From: Chiua virens
Lineage: Eukaryota; Basidiomycota; Agaricomycetes; Boletales; Boletaceae
Length of the DNA stretch: 64,000 bases
Assembly (NCBI GenBank): GCA_019787685.1
Contig: JAHNUO010000009.1
Location: forward strand, 1-64,000
Reading direction: 5' to 3'
Each line of letters starts with the position of its first letter. The stretch's first letter is position 1. Made by a program: the position numbers and the translations under genes. A model generated the notes under the pieces. It had not been told where the DNA came from and did no database searches. It saw nothing but the letters and a program-made list of their open reading frames with translations. Below, piece after piece: positions 10,700-22,545 of the stretch.

Positions 10700-12939
10700 A
10701 TGACATCGATCTCGAAGCGGCCACTCAAGCCAACTTCCACCAACAACAAAAAACGCAAGTCCAGCGGCACGGGCGACCACGACGGAGCTTCCAGTCACCC
10801 ACCAAAACAACCCAAGATCAATGCCTTTTTCTCGCCGCGCGTCTCCCTCAGTATCACTTGTGGCACTGACAAGACAACCTTCGTTGACAAATTAAGCGAA
10901 GAGCAAATAAATGCGTTAAATCTTGTCGTAGAAGAAGGGAAGAATGTGTTCTTTACTGGATCTGCAGGTGCGTTGTTGCAGATAGTTCGTGCAATACCGC
11001 GACGGCACTGAATGATTGTTCGCAATGTGTTGATGACTAATGCGCATATAGGGACGGGAAAGTCTTTGCTTTTGAGAGCAATCATATCGGCGCTGAGACG
11101 CAGGCACGCCAATAAACCTGACCACATCGCTGTCACTGCGAGCACCGGCATGGCAGCATCCAATATCGGAGGTGAGCATTGTGGCATGGTTCGAGTTGTT
11201 TGCATAATTAGATTGGCCATTATTGAATACGCAGGAATGACAATTCATTCTTGGGGTGCTGTAACGCCCGGGAAAACCGACATTGACTCTCAAATAAAAT
11301 GTATACGGACATGTAAACCTGCGCTTACGCGATGGAAGAATGTCAAGGTGATGATCATAGACGAAGGTGATAAACGTATGCATGCATTGGCTGTCCCTAT
11401 GATGTTGATGGTCGTCGCACCAGTGTCCATGATTGATGGCCACTTGTTCAATACGCTTGCTGCCCTGGCGGAACGCCTTCGGAAGAAGACTAGCAAACCC
11501 TTTGGAGGAATTCAGGTATGTATATGCGTATCCTTGGTGTGGGAATGTCAACTCATCGCTGATAGCTGGTAGTCACCGGCGATTTTTTCCAATTACCACC
11601 TGTGTGCAAGGGAGTGGTCTTCTTTGCGTTCGAAAGCGAGGCTTGGAAATCATGCATAGAACATACCATCACGCTGAATAAAGTATTCCGTCAAAAGGAC
11701 AGCCGTGAGTAGCGATCTACGTCAAATGCGTGTCCTAGTCTGATGACATGTTGAGATTTCGTGTCCCTTCTCAACGAGATGCGACATGGAACGCTCTCTC
11801 CGGAAGCATGCGCAACATTCAGGTCCCTCTCGCGATCGCTTCCGCCACCGCCGTTATCAATGCCAAATATTCAGCCGACAGAGCTGTTCCCCATGAGGCA
11901 TGAAGTATCGAACTCAAATTCCAACCGCCTCAGGGCCCTGCCGCATGCTCTTCACACCTTCCACTCACATGATACATTTCCAGGATTGACGTTGAACCCC
12001 GCGTCCACGTCTGCGAAGCCTGGAGTTGATCCAAGTCATGCACCATACAAACCTACGAATACACCGTCATGCAACGACAAGCGTGAAGGTCTCTTTTCTG
12101 GTATTCTCGCGGAAAAGACCCTTGAGCTCAAGAAAGGCGCCCAAGTGATGCTCGTCAAGAATATGGACGACATGCTTGCGAATGGATGTGTAGGGCAGGT
12201 TGTTGGTTTCTTTAGGTACCGGGAAGTTATGAATATGGCTCAAGCACAAGTAGAGGACAACAAGCGGCCTGTGGCTGTTAAAACAACGGGGTGTGTTCGC
12301 AATGTCAAGGTTGGCCCCGAGAGCACTTTCTTCAGTGCCAGTGCAGAAAAGGAAAACGTCAAGAGTACAGAGCTGGAGGCCAAGAGGAGACCTGTGTCAC
12401 CGAAAGAAGAGGAAGTGTTCCCGGTCGTGGAATTTCCGACACCTGAGGGAGGCAAAGAGACAGTGTTGGTGATGAGGGAGGAGTTCAGAGTGGAGGATTC
12501 TGAAGGAAAAGTGCTCGCACGACGGATGCAGGTGAGTCGCTGACATTAACTTGCCGCCCACCAGATTCAGCTACTTTGCACTATCCCCCTTTCAGGTTCC
12601 CCTTATTCTCGCCTGGGCCATGTCAATCCACAAGAGCCAGGGTCAGACCATCCAACGTGTGAGGGTCGACCTCGGGAAGGTGTTTGAAAAAGGTAGGGTA
12701 GGGGTATGATGCTTCAAGTCCTGACGCTGAAACCGATGTAGGCCAAAGTTATGTCGCTCTGTCTCGGGCTGCAACTTTGGATGGGTTACAAGTCCTGCGG
12801 TTTGACCCGAAGAAGGTGTGTCTGCTTTACTTTCATGGAAGCTAGTCTTTGATCTGAGAACGTACAGGTCATGGCACATCCGAAAGTTATCGAATGGAAC
12901 AAATCGCTCCAGGCGTCTGGGACGAATTCGATGGGATAG
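10700..12939 (+). CDS. PIF1: Pif1-family ATP-dependent 5'-3' DNA helicase
   Basis: Superfamily 1B helicase of the Pif1/Rrm3 type, 589 residues, expected in nucleus or mitochondria in telomere, replication-fork or mtDNA maintenance. Exons are 10700-10967, 11052-11171, 11235-11366, 11424-11515, 11566-11704, 11756-12531, 12596-12692, 12742-12815 and 12868-12939, 1770 nt. Motifs: Walker A GSAGTGKS (87-94, built across intron 1), Ia [13 protein letters not shown], Walker B MIIDE (169-173), [15 protein letters not shown], and SIHKSQGQT (519-527), then YVALSRA. The N-terminal 70 residues are basic and Ser/Lys-rich with INAFF, a PIP-box-like motif. It is shorter than yeast Pif1 (859), mainly at the ends. 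Exon 6 adds an acidic, Lys/Glu-rich insertion before the last helicase motifs. It is too complete to be a Helitron remnant: no Rep domain is seen. Confidence 0.92.
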
Positions 12940-13163
12940 TTGGACGTTCCTATTGACTCACTTCGTAGACTGCATAGGCCACTATATTATTATTTGCTAT
13001 GTATTCCGAGTATTGGTGTTCATAGTACAAGACTCCACCGTTTACGATCAACGATCATTGGTTGGCGTGTTGACTTGAGAATCTTTGAAGGATCCCAAGC
13101 CCTGGATATGTATATCTACATCTACATTTATCATACAGGATGATTTGCTCTGACCTCACGGGT

Positions 13164-13878
13164 TCAGTTTACAGGAATGCTCTTCAAATATCCGACTCTG
13201 AATGGATTGGTGTCTGTGAACTCACCCCTGTTGTAAGGTATCCATTTAGGTTCATCCTGGAGGAAAAGTGAATTACGAGTGAATACGAGATACTTATGGG
13301 AGATCATACCTTGAATAGCCTCATCGCCTTGATCAAGTTCTTTTCGTCGAGAGTGAAGCGGTGGTAGATGCCAGCGGGAAGGACCACCAAGTCACCCGGG
13401 GCGACTGCGCATCGAATCCACTTATCGGCGGGATCCTCTGTTCCATCAAACTAAGACAAGTGCAGAAACCTGCAGTCGGAAACAGGGCTCACCGCGAACA
13501 TCAAAGAAACCACTTCCTTCGAGGATGTACCTGATCTCCTCGTCTTCGTGCATATGCCTGTAGATCCGCCATGTGTGATAAGCGCGGGTCCTTACAGTGC
13601 TTGGCAAGAGAAGAGAAACCGTACTCTTCGTAGAAGCTTTTGAGCTTCGCCTCATACAGATCTCCGAGACCTTCTTTAGTGATGGTGATGACGTCCCTGT
13701 TCTTGTAATCGCGCTCGCGGGCGACGGCGTCTATTTCGGGATGTTCGCCCGTCGCGGAAACGGGGATATGCCAGTGAAGAACGCCGATGGAGGTGAGTAC
13801 TTTGTCATCAACTGATACACTAGAATCGTGTGGGATGCGTTGGTCACCGGGGAGATTGTCAAAATAGTAGGCGCGCAT
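13164..13878 (-). CDS. ADI1: acireductone dioxygenase, copy 2
   Basis: Second acireductone dioxygenase, 179 residues. Exons (minus) are 13625-13878, 13493-13557, 13310-13437 and 13164-13256, 540 nt. It begins [14 protein letters not shown] and keeps all metal ligands (HMHEDEE; GIYHRF), so it should be active in methionine salvage. Exons 2, 3 and 4 have exactly the lengths of copy 1 and the same intron phases, but intron sequences and lengths differ, and many residues of exon 1 differ (for example SVSVDD against GRGASD). This is an old duplication, not an assembly artefact. Both copies are on the minus strand with the helicase between them on plus; the 3' ends of this copy and the helicase face each other across 224 bp. 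Confidence 0.93.
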
Positions 13879-14706
13879 GTTGGATAGTGAACTGGTGGAA
13901 GATTGTGTAAATGGCAAGTCACTGGGAGACTTGGGAAAGGCGTTGGGAACGATCACACAGAAGGGTGAGATATTTCCGAAGGTGCCATTTTTGTCATCTT
14001 ATCGAGAATCGGATTGGTTTGAACATTGTCATTTGAGCGGATCAGAATTAGTTCAGTGTCCGACTCAGATGAGTGGTGGCAGCCGTCATGCCGAGGACTT
14101 CCGATTCAATGTCCGAATGTCTTGTTGCTGGGGGGACCCATCATTTGAATCACTACGTTTGCGTCAAGCCTTAGTCGTCTTGTAATCAGTAATCACTGGC
14201 AATGTTGGAGTTGATCAGTGTACACTACACTCACGACCGGTGGGGTCCTGGACTACTGTACGATTCACATGGAAGTGTCGCAACTTTTTTGCGCGGCTGG
14301 GAATGACTTACCATAAAAAACCATGTGATCATATCTCATTGTAATATTCAAAAGAGGATTAGCAGACCTTATAAGGCAGTCGTAAGGGTGGTAAGCCGGC
14401 GGGCATTACCATGGCTGAAAAAAGTTGCGACAAGTCCTACTAGTCGGCACGAAACCAACACATGGCATCCGCATTGCAAGGTGGCCAGCGCTCGCTCATT
14501 CATTCACAACTCTAGCCAGCGCCCGGATCGTTCCGTTGACCCACATCCACTCAGCGTGGCACGCTGCGTTCAGGCGCTGCAACGCGTGGTTTCCTCCGTG
14601 CATCCATGCGGCGCATTGCCTGGTCCACCCTCTGACGTTTCACCCAATCTTGATATTTGAAGAACATCAGTTCACATCGGGCAGCTTTCCTAATTTTTCG
14701 TTTGCA
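13879..14706. other. intergenic, divergent promoters
   Basis: Lies between the divergent starts of ARD copy 2 and the DUF2235 gene. No gene is recognised. An open frame at 14425-14706 runs in frame into the DUF2235 start, but its codons give no conserved sequence, so I kept the ATG at 14707. Confidence 0.5.
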
Positions 14707-17700
14707 ATGACGACGCAGGAGTGTTCGACTCGGACCCCTCGAATATGGAAGTGTCCGGAACCTGTAACTCCGAGCTCCAGAAACCTCGTGGTGTGCATTG
14801 ACGGCACGTCGAACCAGTTTGGTATCAAGGTAACAAACCTTGTATGGCCTCGAAATTGCTCGACTCATGTTACGGACGTTCGTTGGCAGAATACGAACAT
14901 TGTCGAACTCTACAGTCACATCAAGAAGGATGATAGACAACTAACATACTATAGCAGCGGGCTTGGCACGATCGCCAAGGCTGCTGGTGCATCCCTTGGC
15001 CATCGTGCGTCGAATGGCTTGGATATGCTCTTTGGCCGGTGCGCCGTCAGACAGATAACCCAGTGGCAGATGATTCACCTTCGGAACAGGAAACTACAGC
15101 AGGTCATCATGGCCTCTTACCGCTGGCTTTCTGACAACTATCAAGACGGGGATAAAATCTTTTTGTTCGGTAAGATATTTGCTAGCAGTATAGTACTAAG
15201 GCTGACGCTTTGTGTCTTACCCACGTACCGCGTATCAGGTTACTCACGTGGTGCTTACCAAGTTCGAGCACTGGCAGGTATGATTTCTCGAGTAAGCCTT
15301 CTCCCCGCAAGCATCGTCTGTGGCAACAGTTGACACATGACAGGTTGGGCTACTTCGCCCCGGCAATGATGAACAGATACCGTTGTAAGACCTCTCATTA
15401 CTCAGGTCTTGACGCCTCTGATATGATTGCAGTGCTTTCGATTTGTACTCGAAAACGGGCGATGAGGACTCTATCTTGCCACGACCTGCCAGCGTCATCA
15501 GCCAGCCTGTGACGAGAGAGTCCACGAAAAAAGCCGATTACGGTGTCCTGGCTGAGACCTTCCAGGAAACGTTCTGTCGAAAGGACGTGCATGTCCATTT
15601 CGTTGGGGTATGGTGAGTTTTTTCGTGTTTCGTTGCCTGACTGCGTATTTAGCACGCTCGTGTCATGACTATTTCAGGGACACTGTATCAGCTGTTGGTC
15701 TCGGGAGGAACAAGACATTACCTTGCACGACGAGTTCCTGCGACCATATCTGCTATTTCCGGCATGCACTGGCCTTGGACGAAAGACGTGTCAAGTTTTT
15801 GCCTGAGTACGTATATGGCGGACGATCCAATATTTGTGGCGACGGGCGTATCAAGGAGGTTTGGTTTGCAGGATGTCATTCAGACGTGTGAGTCGACCAT
15901 CGGCTGAGCGTGGTTGCCATTCTAACCTATGGCTCATTAGCGGTGGCGGAAATCGACGTAACGAGAAGCTACAATCAGGGGACGTACCTTTGTTGTGGAT
16001 GCGGAGTCAAGCTATTGCTGCGGGACTCGAGATGAAGCCCGCAGACGTGATGTGGAAGATCGACGATTTGAATAAGCTAATCACGCCTTCCTTGACGGTG
16101 TGGTGGTGGCCGCTAGAAGTGTTGCCTCTCAAACGCCTGCTATACTACAATTCAAATCGGCATACTAGCAGGTAAAGTAGATCGATGTCATTTAAACGTT
16201 ATCTCACTGTCCTACAGGCCTCACCTTGGGGAACCCCGAAAGATCCTGCCAGGGCAAAAAGTGCACGTGTCTGCGCTATTCAAGAACAATTACAAGCCTT
16301 CTGCACAATTCTTCAACAACCCCGTAGGATGGCCAGAGCCTATGTTTTGGAATGATCCGGCTAGCCATCAGCGACTTAGGGAACTGACAGACGTGTGGGA
16401 GAAGGACATTTTCGACGAAACCTCCATTCGAACGTTACTCGACGATCTCAAAGAAGGCAAGTCGAACCCGGACGCCGCGCTGGACCAGCTGGCGTTCATG
16501 GCGAATTTCGGTGGCTTCCTATATCTCATCTCTCTCGAATTCTACTGACAATGCTTGTTCAGATGTCGGCAAACATGCCATTCTCGCCCGTCCGAATGCA
16601 AAAGAAATTTTGGCCGATTTTTTGGAGAACAGAGACAGAGTGATACGCCTCAGCACTGCAGCCATATATTGTGAATTGAACTGGCCTCTGGAGGCGAGCC
16701 ACGGCAACCTGGTTCAGCAAGTTAGCGACGACGTTTCTGAGCTTCTGAAAAACGAGCAACATCGGCGTCGGGCTTGCATGTACCTGCCGTCCCTTTGCAA
16801 GCGGGAGGACTGGAAGGCAGGATTGATCAGTGAAGACAACCTAAAGATGCTTGTCCAATTCTGCGACAACACACGCATCGTCAGAAATGAAGAAGGAACT
16901 TCGACCATTGCTTTCAATGGCGCACAAGCCTTGGCTATGTTGATGAAGTGTACGTGGACGACTTTCACCCTTTTGTGAAGTACATCTTGAGGATGTTTCC
17001 GCACTATTGACAGTGGACCCCGACGTCGCCGAGAGGCTCATCAAAATAGATAGGGTGACTGATATTACTCAGGCGTTGCATTCAAATTGTAAGTGATGTG
17101 GTTCGAGTGATGATGCACTGGGCTTATGTCGATCTGGTCAGGCAAACCAGTGCTGGTTGCCGTATTGAACATCGTGGATGGATTGGCACAACACAGTGAG
17201 TAGGTTCCTGCGGCTCCGTGATGACTCGTTGACATGTCCCAGAAAATGGCAGGACGACCATGAAAGCAGGGCCCATTGTCGCTACGCTTTTGAAGCTGGT
17301 CAAACAATTCGATGATTTTGTGGCACCAGCAGCCATTCGCGTTCTTTGTTCCCTCCTTTCGGAAGGTTCGTCCATGTTGATGGTCAAGACAAGGATCGTG
17401 CCGTTGATCTTAATTTGCAGACGAGCTGCGGACAGCAATGCTTCAATTTGGAGTGCTTTCCATATTCCTTGATATGCTTGATTCGTGCTCTGAGGAAACC
17501 AAGCAAGTAGTGCGTGATGCATTGGTCACATTTGTGAAATACGGTATGATTGTTCCCCGCCTTGTGATCGATTTTCTTGTGACAAATTTCGACGAAAGGT
17601 GATGTCCAAGCCACGTTGTCTGAGGATGGGTACCTGCAGAAGCTCGCGAAACAGGCACATAGTCATGTTCCAAGCAAACGCGACGGTGCTATTATTGCCT

Positions 17701-19088
17701 TGGTGACCCTCGGAAATGCTGAAGGTGTGCAGTTTGATGTTTCTTTCTGGTCAGAAATTTAATGTCTCGCTTGGTATGTAGTGAAGTCTGATGTGATGAA
17801 TGCCATCAATGGAGCGAAAACGATACAAGTCCTCGTTGGTCAGCTTAAGCAGAAAGCGACTGCATTGTCGGCCGCTTCGGCACTGGCGCGCCTCGTGGAA
17901 CTCGGTAGGTCTGACAACCCGGTGAACACCAATGAGGAGTTCTCATACCGCCTGAGCAGGTGATGTTGCTGTGATATTGTCTAGCGAAACGTCCGGTGCG
18001 AGCGTCTCTATCGTAGGCATGCTTCGGGAGCAATGGTTTGACGGCCTGCGGGGAGAAGATGGCCTTCAGGTCCTATCTGAATTACTTGAATGCGGTCAGT
18101 TGTATCTGCAACGTTTGTCCAGCTCTTTGAATCGATTGCGTTCACAGAGCAGTTGCGGTCTGCCGTCCTGAAAGCGGATGCTATCGATGTGCTGCGTGGC
18201 ATGATCGACCCTACACGCTACGGAAGGACTTATGCAGCTCTGCATTATCTTCGAGTCATTGCAAGCTTTGGCGGGCCCCCTTTCTTGCCGCTTTCAGTAT
18301 CCTCGAAAGATGAGGATGGGGCCGAACGTGTACATCCAAGTAGCGACATGGAGGAATTGGTTCGGCGCGTGGTGAACGCGTTGCGAGTTCCGCGTAGGAG
18401 AGTCCAGAGGATCGCCGTGGAATTATTGCGGCTCCTCTCTGCACGGGGTTCGTCACCTTACGTTTGACGCGAAACTTGATATTCATGCTTCCACACACAG
18501 CGGATCTTCGCGCTGTGATGGTGACCAGTCTGTTGAATGTGCTCAACAATGATCGACAAGCGGGTGTGGTTGACGCTGTGAGCACGGTGTTGGGATTCCT
18601 CGCTACCGATAGTACGTGTTTCGTGTTTCTTTGCTTTTTGGCGTCGGGCACGAGCAGCGGTCTCATGCACGTGTTGGTTCGTTGCACAGAAGCAATTCGT
18701 GAAAAGGTCCTGACGGAGGACGCGTTCTGGAACCTGAGTCATGATTATTATGATGGGCTGTCGAGGTTGGAATACGACAACAAGGGCAGGGGCCCACACA
18801 AGGGTGCGTCTCTCCCCCCTATTCTCGTGCCTTGGACTGACGCCTTGGACAGCTGAGGTATACGCGTCCGTCGGGCGCATGATTAGGCTGATGCAGGCAC
18901 ATGAGGGCGACGAGCCCACGGGCGCGCAAAGCGAGCGGGCAGGCACTCATGCTGAGGACAGGTGGCTTGAACCCGTATCGTATGAGCTCACGCAGAACAG
19001 ATGGCAAGGCATGTATTGGGTCGCGGCGGCGATTCGCTCCCCGTCGTTGTTGCAGCGGGTGTACAGGGATCTATGGCAAGAGGGGTGA
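14707..19088 (+). CDS. DUF2235 (Tle1-like alpha/beta hydrolase) fused to armadillo-like repeats
   Basis: Large two-part protein of about 1111 residues in 21 exons (3336 nt; introns 30-69 nt). The N-terminal part (about 25-440) is a DUF2235 domain, the fold shared with the Tle1 phospholipase effectors of bacterial type VI secretion. VVCIDGTSNQ starts it, GYSRG (118-122) carries the nucleophile Ser, WDTVSAVG (209-216) a candidate Asp, and GCHSDVGGG (274-282) the His/Asp pair. From about 455 to the end the sequence is helical armadillo/HEAT-like. Exons 13-16 are 123, 123, 126 and 123 nt with identical phase, one repeat of about 41 residues each. There is no signal peptide or membrane segment. 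The Ser-hydrolase role is inferred from motifs; the repeats suggest partner binding. The splice at 18615/18658 uses a weak GTGTTT donor and is the least certain junction. Confidence 0.85.
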
Positions 19089-19350
19089 TGACAGCCATGG
19101 CAGAAGCCTGTATTCCCTCTGTATGCACGCGTGTGGCCGAGGACCCGAGTCCGATCCGAGTCCCTAGGGTTGCGGCGCCGTAGTGTAGCACGGATCGGAG
19201 TGTAACTTTTTGCCCTTGTTCTCGTGATTGAGGACTCTTCTTGTTGCTGATGAGTGCTTGAGCGTTAAACTGTGTGCGCGACATACAGTTGACTATCTTG
19301 TAGCACATAGCATAGTGGTGCATAAGACATACTGATGCATACAAACTTTA

Positions 19351-19421
19351 GGCTCTGAACGGGAATGAATATTTCCCATGATTTTTAAATGACAGTGATT
19401 GTACAAGTTTGTTCTTGTGGC
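19351..19421 (+). repeat. Harbinger left terminal inverted repeat
   Basis: Begins GGCTCTGAACGGGAATGAAT directly after the TTA target site and runs 71 bp. It differs from the right repeat at two positions. Confidence 0.9.
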
Positions 19422-19486
19422 CTTGGGGCTGACAATTGAGTCGGTGACTTAATTTTCCCAAACCTTCTCCCGCCCTTGTACATAGG

Positions 19487-20895
19487 ATGATGCCGCCAAT
19501 TCAAGTTTGTTATCATGATCACAATCAAGGTCATACCTACATCCATGCTCTCTTACTTCAAGCTGTCAATTCAATTGAGCACCTTGCACAGATCATGGTG
19601 GACCACCTTAATCGATCCTCCCAGAATCCACCAGCACTGGCCCAGGACGCCCCTACCAACACTGTCTCAGATACAACCACCAAATGTCATTGGGAAACAG
19701 CAGAGATCGAAGCCCTTATCAGGTACTTTCATGAGTATCAGGCTGACAAGGATGGTGCCAACTTCAAGGACTGATCCTTTGTTGGAGCTACTGAGCATCT
19801 CCAAAGGTTCCATGTGCCGGGTTCCAAGCGAAAGGAGGCCAGGCATGTCAAGACCAAGTGGACTCAGGTATGTCGACCATCATCACGATCTACTATATAC
19901 AGTTTCTAACTCTCACCTAGATCAAGTCACAGTATGTAGCCGTCTCTAGGTACTGTGAGACGTCTGGCTTCAGCTGGGACAATCACAAAGGAGCCAACAT
20001 TGTGGGTGCAGCAGCAGAACAAGTTTGGAAGGAATATGTGGGGAAGAAGGTACGTTTTTGCTCACTATACTACACTGGCATAGAACGATCTAAAATGATC
20101 TCTGATTTACCATAGTCCAATGCAGCAATATGGCCTTTTAAAAAGAAAGGCTTTCCCCTCCTCTGTGAGATGGAGGAGATCTATCCAGATGCAGGAGCCA
20201 CAGGAGATCATGTATTTCACCCAGGTCGTGCCAGACAACAACCTCCGAGCCTGAGTGGAGGTAACCTTGGTGCCTGCAGTGTGGCCCCACTTATGCAAGC
20301 TACTGCTGGCAGTACAGCGATTCCAATGCCATCCGATCCCTCTGATGCCATGGATATTTCTGTTCTGGCATCACCGGCACCTCCCATGTCTTCCACCCAT
20401 TTTGCTGTGCCGTCTGCTACCTCCACAAGAAACAAACGCCCTCTTTCCACAGTCTCCCCCAATGTCACTACCTCCCCTTCACTGCTTTTTTCCCCTGGGC
20501 CCGTACCTGCTTCCAATTCTGCATTCTCTACCAACCCACCTTCCACCATGTCCAGGGGCTCCAAGCAGAGTTGTGTCTCTGTCTTGGCCAGAGACAACAA
20601 CTCAAACAAGACACTGGACTTGCCATCAATCAACATGGTGACGAATTCGATCACCAACCTTACTGATGCCATCCGAACTTCATTTCGAGACAAGCTCTCT
20701 GTGATTGGTGAGGCAACCCAACAATTATATCATCTTGAGCCAGCATTGCCAGCAGAGCAGGTCGTCATTGTCGGGGAGCACTTTATGGAGCATGAGACCA
20801 AGGCGCAGTTTTTTTTAAGTCTCAAATCTGCTGAATGTGTTATGTACATGAAGAAGCTTGCCGCTAAGCTTTCTGTGTCGTCTGGGCTTGAGTAA
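19487..20895 (+). pseudogene. Harbinger Myb/SANT-like DNA-binding protein, one nonsense codon
   Basis: Accessory protein that in Harbinger elements binds the transposon ends and brings the transposase to the nucleus. Exons are 19487-19867, 19921-20049 and 20116-20895. The SANT-like trihelix region shows HWETAEIEALIRYF, then HVKTKWTQ, then FSWDN and a VWKEYVGKK end, followed by a Ser/Pro/Thr-rich tail and a helical C-terminus. An in-frame TGA at 19772-19774, right after GANFKD, cuts the protein at 95 residues, inside the DNA-binding domain. The frame stays open and family-like afterwards, so one base change inactivates it. Confidence 0.8.
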
Positions 20896-20999
20896 GATGT
20901 ACTGTTTGCTGTACCGTACTACAACAATGTTCTTTGTACCATTTGAAACTTGCATAGTGTGAACCAAATCAAATCAAATTTCCAGAGTACTACTGCGCA

Positions 21000-22439
21000 C
21001 TACAAAACTTCAAGCTCATCTGCAAGATCACTATCGACATTGCTTCCAACATCCTCAGCATCCTGATTACTATGTTGTGCCAAAATATGTTGATACTCTT
21101 CCCACATTGCCTGGGCAATGGCATCACACATCTGCCTAGCTGTCATACCCTCATCGGCCATCCCTGTGTTGTGATCAGTGGCAGCGATGGGAGTGCCTGG
21201 GAGTGCCTGCCTGTCTTGCCCCATATTTCCGTTAGGCTCATTCTCCTCATCATCTGAGTCATCTGAGTCCAATGGGTCCAAGTCTTCAGAACCATGCTCG
21301 CCAAGATCATGGAAACAGATGAAATTGTGGAGTGCACAGAGAGCAGTGGGGATCCTCACTTGGAAATCAATTGAATATTCTGTTGAGAGGTGCAGGATCC
21401 GGAAGCGCCACTTGACGACTCCAAAAATCCGTTCAATGACATTTCTGGCAGATACATGCCACAAGTTGAATAACTCTTCTTTATTTGACAGGCTAGTTAG
21501 AAGCGTTAGTATAAATATAGTAGTCAACTCGGATATCTGACATAGCTGACTTACCATACACCTGCACGACCCCACTCTGCAAGGTGGTAGTGCACTCCAC
21601 GATAAGGCACAAGTAATTGTGGAGTGAGGGGGTACCCTGTGTCTGCGAGAAGGAATTTCCCCTGTCTGATTTCAAGATCAGATGTTATCACATATTCATA
21701 AACATGGGCATCAGTTGCTGATCCCTCCCACCCCAGTAGCATGTAGGTAAAATTGAGGTTGAAGTCGCAGACAAAGAGACCGTTCTGTGAGAGGAAGCCT
21801 TTGCGATTTTGAAAGTTGGAATGAGCGTGGGAATGTGGCCTGACAGGGAGATGACTGCTGTTGATCGCCCCAATTGTATTGTGAAAGTATGGGTAAAATT
21901 TTGGGTTTTGAGGGATCTTTGAGGGAGTGTCACCACCCGATGGAAATGAGACATAGGCAGTATAGAATGGATGGCTAGAGAGGGCCTCAATGATTCGTTT
22001 GAAGTACCTATCATATAATCAGATCAGCACAAGAATGAAGCAGAGACACTTACACTGTGATCATATTGTTTGAGCGTTGAAAGCACTCACCGACATGATG
22101 AACAGAGAGGCCAGTAACAGACATATAAAGGGTAATGGCTGTTTGCTCTTCTAGGGTGACATGCCTTGAATCACGAAGACCTTGGGCTTGGAGCTCAGAT
22201 ACCAACTGAAGGAAGAGTTCCTTCCCCACTCCAAGCTCACAACGGATGCGATCACGATGACCAGTAATGAGTTCATTGACCCAAGCATGTCCAGTGAGGG
22301 CTGATGTATGATAAGGGATTGGGAGCTTATGGGGCAAAGGGGCTAAGGAGATATCAACAAGTGAGATGAGAAGTGTCTCAATGATGACCAGAATGTCTTG
22401 GGCAATGGCCCTGTGGGCCTCAACACTGCTGAGGGCCAT
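21000..22439 (-). CDS. Harbinger DDE transposase with D-to-N change
   Basis: Transposase of the DDE_Tnp_4 (Harbinger) family, 443 residues. Exons (minus) are 22054-22439, 21555-22007 and 21000-21492, 1332 nt, no internal stop. The nuclease region starts near residue 170. Where the family has a catalytic Asp (GAIDGTH-like), this copy reads GAINSSHLPV, so N178 replaces the first Asp (codon AAC at 21860-21862). The second Asp is present in GSATDAHVYEYV and the Glu in NVIERIFGVVKWRF. The C-terminus is very acidic. By family knowledge the Asn should abolish or strongly lower strand cutting while DNA or partner binding could remain. Convergent with the SANT gene; the two stop codons are about 100 bp apart. 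Confidence 0.88.
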
Positions 22440-22545
22440 GGGTAGCTTGGGAGTCAACTGTGATTAGTAATCAAGCTAGCCGAGTATGAAGCCTTTGTAC
22501 TCGCTTATCTTCATCAAGCTCCGACTCAACTGCCCACCCTTCATA

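Noticed and set aside
10700..12939. Helicase as part of a Helitron transposon
   Set aside because: No Rep/HUH nuclease or large fused ORF is seen, all introns and motifs are intact, and the neighbours are housekeeping genes.
9253..13878. ARD copies as an assembly duplication
   Set aside because: The proteins and introns differ clearly, so they are true paralogs.
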